Position numbers and translations under genes: made by a program
In this document: in pieces, positions 6,285 to 8,263 of the stretch
How the letters are laid out: each line of letters starts with the position of its first letter
Numbering within the stretch: position 1 is the stretch's first letter
Assembly: GCA_028293265.1 (NCBI GenBank)
Contig: JAQGPB010000144.1
Coordinates: 1 to 8,263 of the forward strand
Reading direction: 5' to 3'
DNA: 8,263 nucleotides
From: Pedosphaera sp.
Lineage (GTDB): Bacteria; Verrucomicrobiota; Verrucomicrobiae; Limisphaerales; Pedosphaeraceae
The notes under the pieces: generated by a model
What the model saw: only the letters and a program-made list of their open reading frames with translations
What the model was told of the DNA's origin: nothing
The model's database searches: none

Positions 6285-7316
6285 TCACTTTCCAAATAAT
6301 GGAAATTCATAGTCAAGGGTAGTCACTTCGCCCTTCTTTACGCTTATTTTTTCCGCCGGAAATCTGACAGATCCGCCCGTCTGTAGATGGATAAATTCCA
6401 GATCGTAATCGCCCGGTGGCATGTTCTTGATCGCATAATTTCCATTAAGATCCGTCACGGCGAAAAACGGATGATTAACCACACAGACATACGCTTCCAT
6501 CCATGGATGGACGTCGCACTTGATCCGCAGCGGAATCTCCTCAGATGTAAATTGACGACTAAGAAAAGCGCCGCTGGCTTCGCTCAAATTGAATGCTGTG
6601 TTGCCTTGGGCGCGCGGTCTGGCATCTACGTTATGGAAAACAGTGTCAGAATTGGTGATCAGCAAACGTTGCCGTGTCATCAATCCCAATACCAGCGGCT
6701 GGAATTCGCAACCGATTTGGCTCAGCACCGCAGGTTCGTCGGGGACCGGGAATTTTTTGTGAGCGAGACCGCTTTTGATATAAACGAAAACATTTGCCAA
6801 GCCGCCGTTCGTCGAAACGACATAACGGTGTGTTGTAATTGGCGTTTTGTGAAGGCGTCCGCAAACGGCATCCATCTGAATTGGGGTTTCGGGCGCTGGA
6901 GTGTCTTTCATATACACACGACCGGTGATGCCGGTGAAATCGTTCGACCCTAAAAATGTCAGCGGCGCCAATCCGGTCGAAGAAAAAGATTCCCTCGCCA
7001 TGACTGGCATGAGTTGGGGTGCGGTATCGGAGGAAGCAGGCACTGGGCTAAGTTTGGGCTCCGGCGGGGCGGGGGGCGACTCGGGTGGTGATTGCGGGTG
7101 CGGCGTAGATTTGCGGGCAATGGAAGGAGAAGGTTTTTCGAAAAGCTGCTCGGTTTTGGGTTCCACGGGCAAGATTGTAGCAACGGCTTCTTCTTTCGTC
7201 GCCGGAGTGTGCTGGCGGATGACCAGCACCACGAGGCAGGTGGCGATCACCGCCAGCGACAGGGCAATGACCCACAAAGCGCGGTTCACCGTGGAGGCTG
7301 GTTTTTGGGTTGCCAT
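6285..7316 (-). CDS. Membrane-anchored cupredoxin (plastocyanin-like) protein with carboxypeptidase-regulatory-like end
   Basis: A 343-residue protein: a membrane helix at about 13-33 with no obvious cleavage site, a Pro/Ser-rich linker at 63-95, a cupredoxin-like domain at about 129-282, and a short beta-sandwich-like end at 283-336 (VTDLNGNYAIKNMPPGDYDL), as in carboxypeptidase-regulatory-like domains. A type 1 copper site is suggested by H228 in TVFHNV, followed by C267, H270 and M273 in CDVHPWM (bases 6498-6518). Further cysteines at 152, 203 and 278 and the C-x3-H in VCGRLH recur in relatives as I remember them. The domain should lie outside the inner membrane and may carry electrons or sense copper; no redox partner is nearby. 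The frame stays open about 260 codons upstream, but that part overlaps the isomerase gene in another frame, so ATG 7316 is chosen. TTG 7325, with AAAGGTGG just before it, is an alternative. GC is about 49 percent over 6361-6660, lower than in its neighbours. Confidence 0.82.
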   Translation of the reverse strand: MATQKPASTVNRALWVIALSLAVIATCLVVLVIRQHTPATKEEAVATILPVEPKTEQLFEKPSPSIARKSTPHPQSPPESPPAPPEPKLSPVPASSDTAPQLMPVMARESFSSTGLAPLTFLGSNDFTGITGRVYMKDTPAPETPIQMDAVCGRLHKTPITTHRYVVSTNGGLANVFVYIKSGLAHKKFPVPDEPAVLSQIGCEFQPLVLGLMTRQRLLITNSDTVFHNVDARPRAQGNTAFNLSEASGAFLSRQFTSEEIPLRIKCDVHPWMEAYVCVVNHPFFAVTDLNGNYAIKNMPPGDYDLEFIHLQTGGSVRFPAEKISVKKGEVTTLDYEFPLFGK

Positions 7317-7381
7317 CTGGGATTTCAACACCACCTTTGGACGGAAGTTGCGGGGTGATATTCGATGGCCATACTCGACTG
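7317..7381. other. 65-base gap within the minus-strand gene cluster
   Basis: This gap separates the isomerase-like stop from the cupredoxin start. Read on the minus strand it contains AAAGGTGGTG about 13 bases before the cupredoxin ATG, a possible ribosome binding site. I see no hairpin with a T tract, so readthrough from the isomerase gene into the cupredoxin gene is plausible. Confidence 0.35.
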
Positions 7382-8263
7382 CTAAGTCCCGCAGAACCGC
7401 TCGAAGGCTCCTCCGAACAGGTCTTTCACGTCGCGCTCGACTTCGGCTGGAGTCGTTTGCCAGCCGCTCTGGGCCAGTTCCGTGTATTTCTCCACGAGAA
7501 TGTCCGCGATGACGCGCCGGCTGTGCCGCCATTTGTAAACGACCTGGTCCAACACCCGCGCGTCGGAATGTTGGGGAGTGAAACTCAGGCCCAGCAACTC
7601 GATGCGCATGCGGGTGATTTCGTCCACGAGCAGGGGAATGTTCGTGAACCACCAGCAGCCGAAGATGTGGAGGTTGCGGAATTTTCGCGCGAGCACGCAA
7701 AGCTCGTGCTGGTTTTCGCGGGCCAGCACCGTCGCGAGGAATTTGTTGTCGGGATATTGCGCGCAAAGATTTTGCAGCATGGTCAGGTCGCTCAGGCCGA
7801 CGCCGTCGCCCGCCATTTTCAATTGCGGATTCACCGCGCGCTTCACGCCGGGCATCAGGGCGAATGGCAGGCCGAACTCGCGGCAATGGGGCAGGATGGC
7901 ATGCTCGATCAAGCTGGCCGAAGTGGTCTGGGCCGGGAATTGAAAATCCGGCGGCAACGACACCATCACATAACGCGCCTTGATGCGCTTGGACCAGTCG
8001 GCAAGAAACCGCCGCACTTCGCTGAAAGTCTGGCCGGACGCAGGATCGGCTTCGACGCGGTAACCCCATTGCGCGAGCTTGGGCGCGGTTTCCGTCCACG
8101 ACAATATCAGCGGATCAATTCGCAAGGCCGCCATGAAACGTTCGTCGCGGTGAAAACCTTTTTCCCAGATGGGCCGCTCCAGATCATCGAACGGCGAGTT
8201 CGTCATGCAGATGCTTTTGAGTCCGGCCAGTTCCATGCATTGCGTGATGTGGCCCTCGGCGGT
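7382..8263 (-). CDS. Uronate isomerase-like protein (amidohydrolase superfamily), 5' end outside window
   Basis: The last 293 residues of a protein whose start lies beyond the right edge; the frame is open through base 8263, so the Met at 8236 is internal. The fragment resembles the C-terminal half of glucuronate isomerase (UxaC), a TIM-barrel amidohydrolase-superfamily enzyme that converts uronates to their ketose forms. Matching points are the opening KSICMTNSPFD, a Trp-Trp-Phe motif in GCWWFTN (bases 7646-7654 for WWF), HSDAR at 7556-7570 where UxaC has TDSR (the Asp being the expected strand-8 residue), then a long helix with W-R-H-S-R-R, and a closing DVKDLFGGAFERFCG. It departs from true UxaC along most of its length, so it may belong to a divergent subfamily with another substrate. 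The metal-binding histidines of the N-terminal half are not in view. It is the first visible gene of the minus-strand cluster; its promoter is outside the window. Confidence 0.75.
   Translation of the reverse strand, partial: TAEGHITQCMELAGLKSICMTNSPFDDLERPIWEKGFHRDERFMAALRIDPLILSWTETAPKLAQWGYRVEADPASGQTFSEVRRFLADWSKRIKARYVMVSLPPDFQFPAQTTSASLIEHAILPHCREFGLPFALMPGVKRAVNPQLKMAGDGVGLSDLTMLQNLCAQYPDNKFLATVLARENQHELCVLARKFRNLHIFGCWWFTNIPLLVDEITRMRIELLGLSFTPQHSDARVLDQVVYKWRHSRRVIADILVEKYTELAQSGWQTTPAEVERDVKDLFGGAFERFCGT

Noticed and set aside
4809..6299. 496-codon plus-strand frame opposite the peptidase gene
   Set aside because: The peptidase on the minus strand has a signal peptide, HExxH motif and repeats. 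The plus frame is Arg/Gln/His-rich with no domain.
7317..8099. N-terminal extension of the cupredoxin frame up to 8099
   Set aside because: The extra 261 residues are Arg/Ala/Pro-rich and overlap the isomerase-like gene in a different frame. The membrane helix and true protein character begin at ATG 7316.

Overview
The window looks like chromosomal DNA from a member of the Verrucomicrobiota, most likely a soil or freshwater Pedosphaera/Limisphaera-type bacterium. This assignment is an inference. It rests on high-GC coding sequence, weak or absent Shine-Dalgarno sequences, protein families common in that phylum (YbbP-type permease, DUF1570-type gluzincin with TPR-like repeats, plastocyanin-like protein with a carboxypeptidase-regulatory-like end, divergent uronate isomerase) and gaps filled with short dispersed repeats of the kind I associate with these genomes. 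No rRNA, tRNA, CRISPR array, transposase or phage gene is visible.

Layout. Bases 1-947 hold no believable gene but are packed with repeats: a 17-bp palindrome, CTCAGCATTTTT direct repeats, three tandem 10-mers (ACCGGGATAA type), a GCGGTG/CACCGC hairpin repeat, a 29-bp imperfect inverted repeat, a 16-bp direct repeat and tandem TTCGATG heptamers. Bases 948-3554 (+) encode a ten-TM YbbP/FtsX-type ABC permease. Bases 3574-3731 are a palindromic element of five back-to-back triloop hairpins, followed by a second TTCGATG cluster. Bases 3864-4661 (+) encode a small lipoprotein with a LolA-like look. From the right-hand edge, three genes run on the minus strand and converge on the lipoprotein: a 5'-truncated uronate-isomerase-like protein (7382 to the edge), a membrane-anchored cupredoxin (6285-7316) and a secreted zinc-peptidase-like protein with TPR-like repeats (4734-6263).

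How they may work together. The two plus-strand genes are both envelope proteins, and YbbP belongs to the LolCDE/MacB superfamily of permeases that handle lipids or lipoproteins. A link to the LolA-like lipoprotein is possible, but the hairpin element separates them and no ATPase partner for the permease lies in the window. The minus-strand genes are close together (65-bp and 21-bp gaps) and could be one transcript. The last two are exported proteins, while the first belongs to a usually cytoplasmic sugar-acid isomerase family, so no shared pathway is obvious. The cupredoxin gene has clearly lower GC than its neighbours.

I see no clear new defence or mobile system. The most distinctive non-coding signal is the five-hairpin palindrome, in which two terminal hairpins differ by one compensated base pair.
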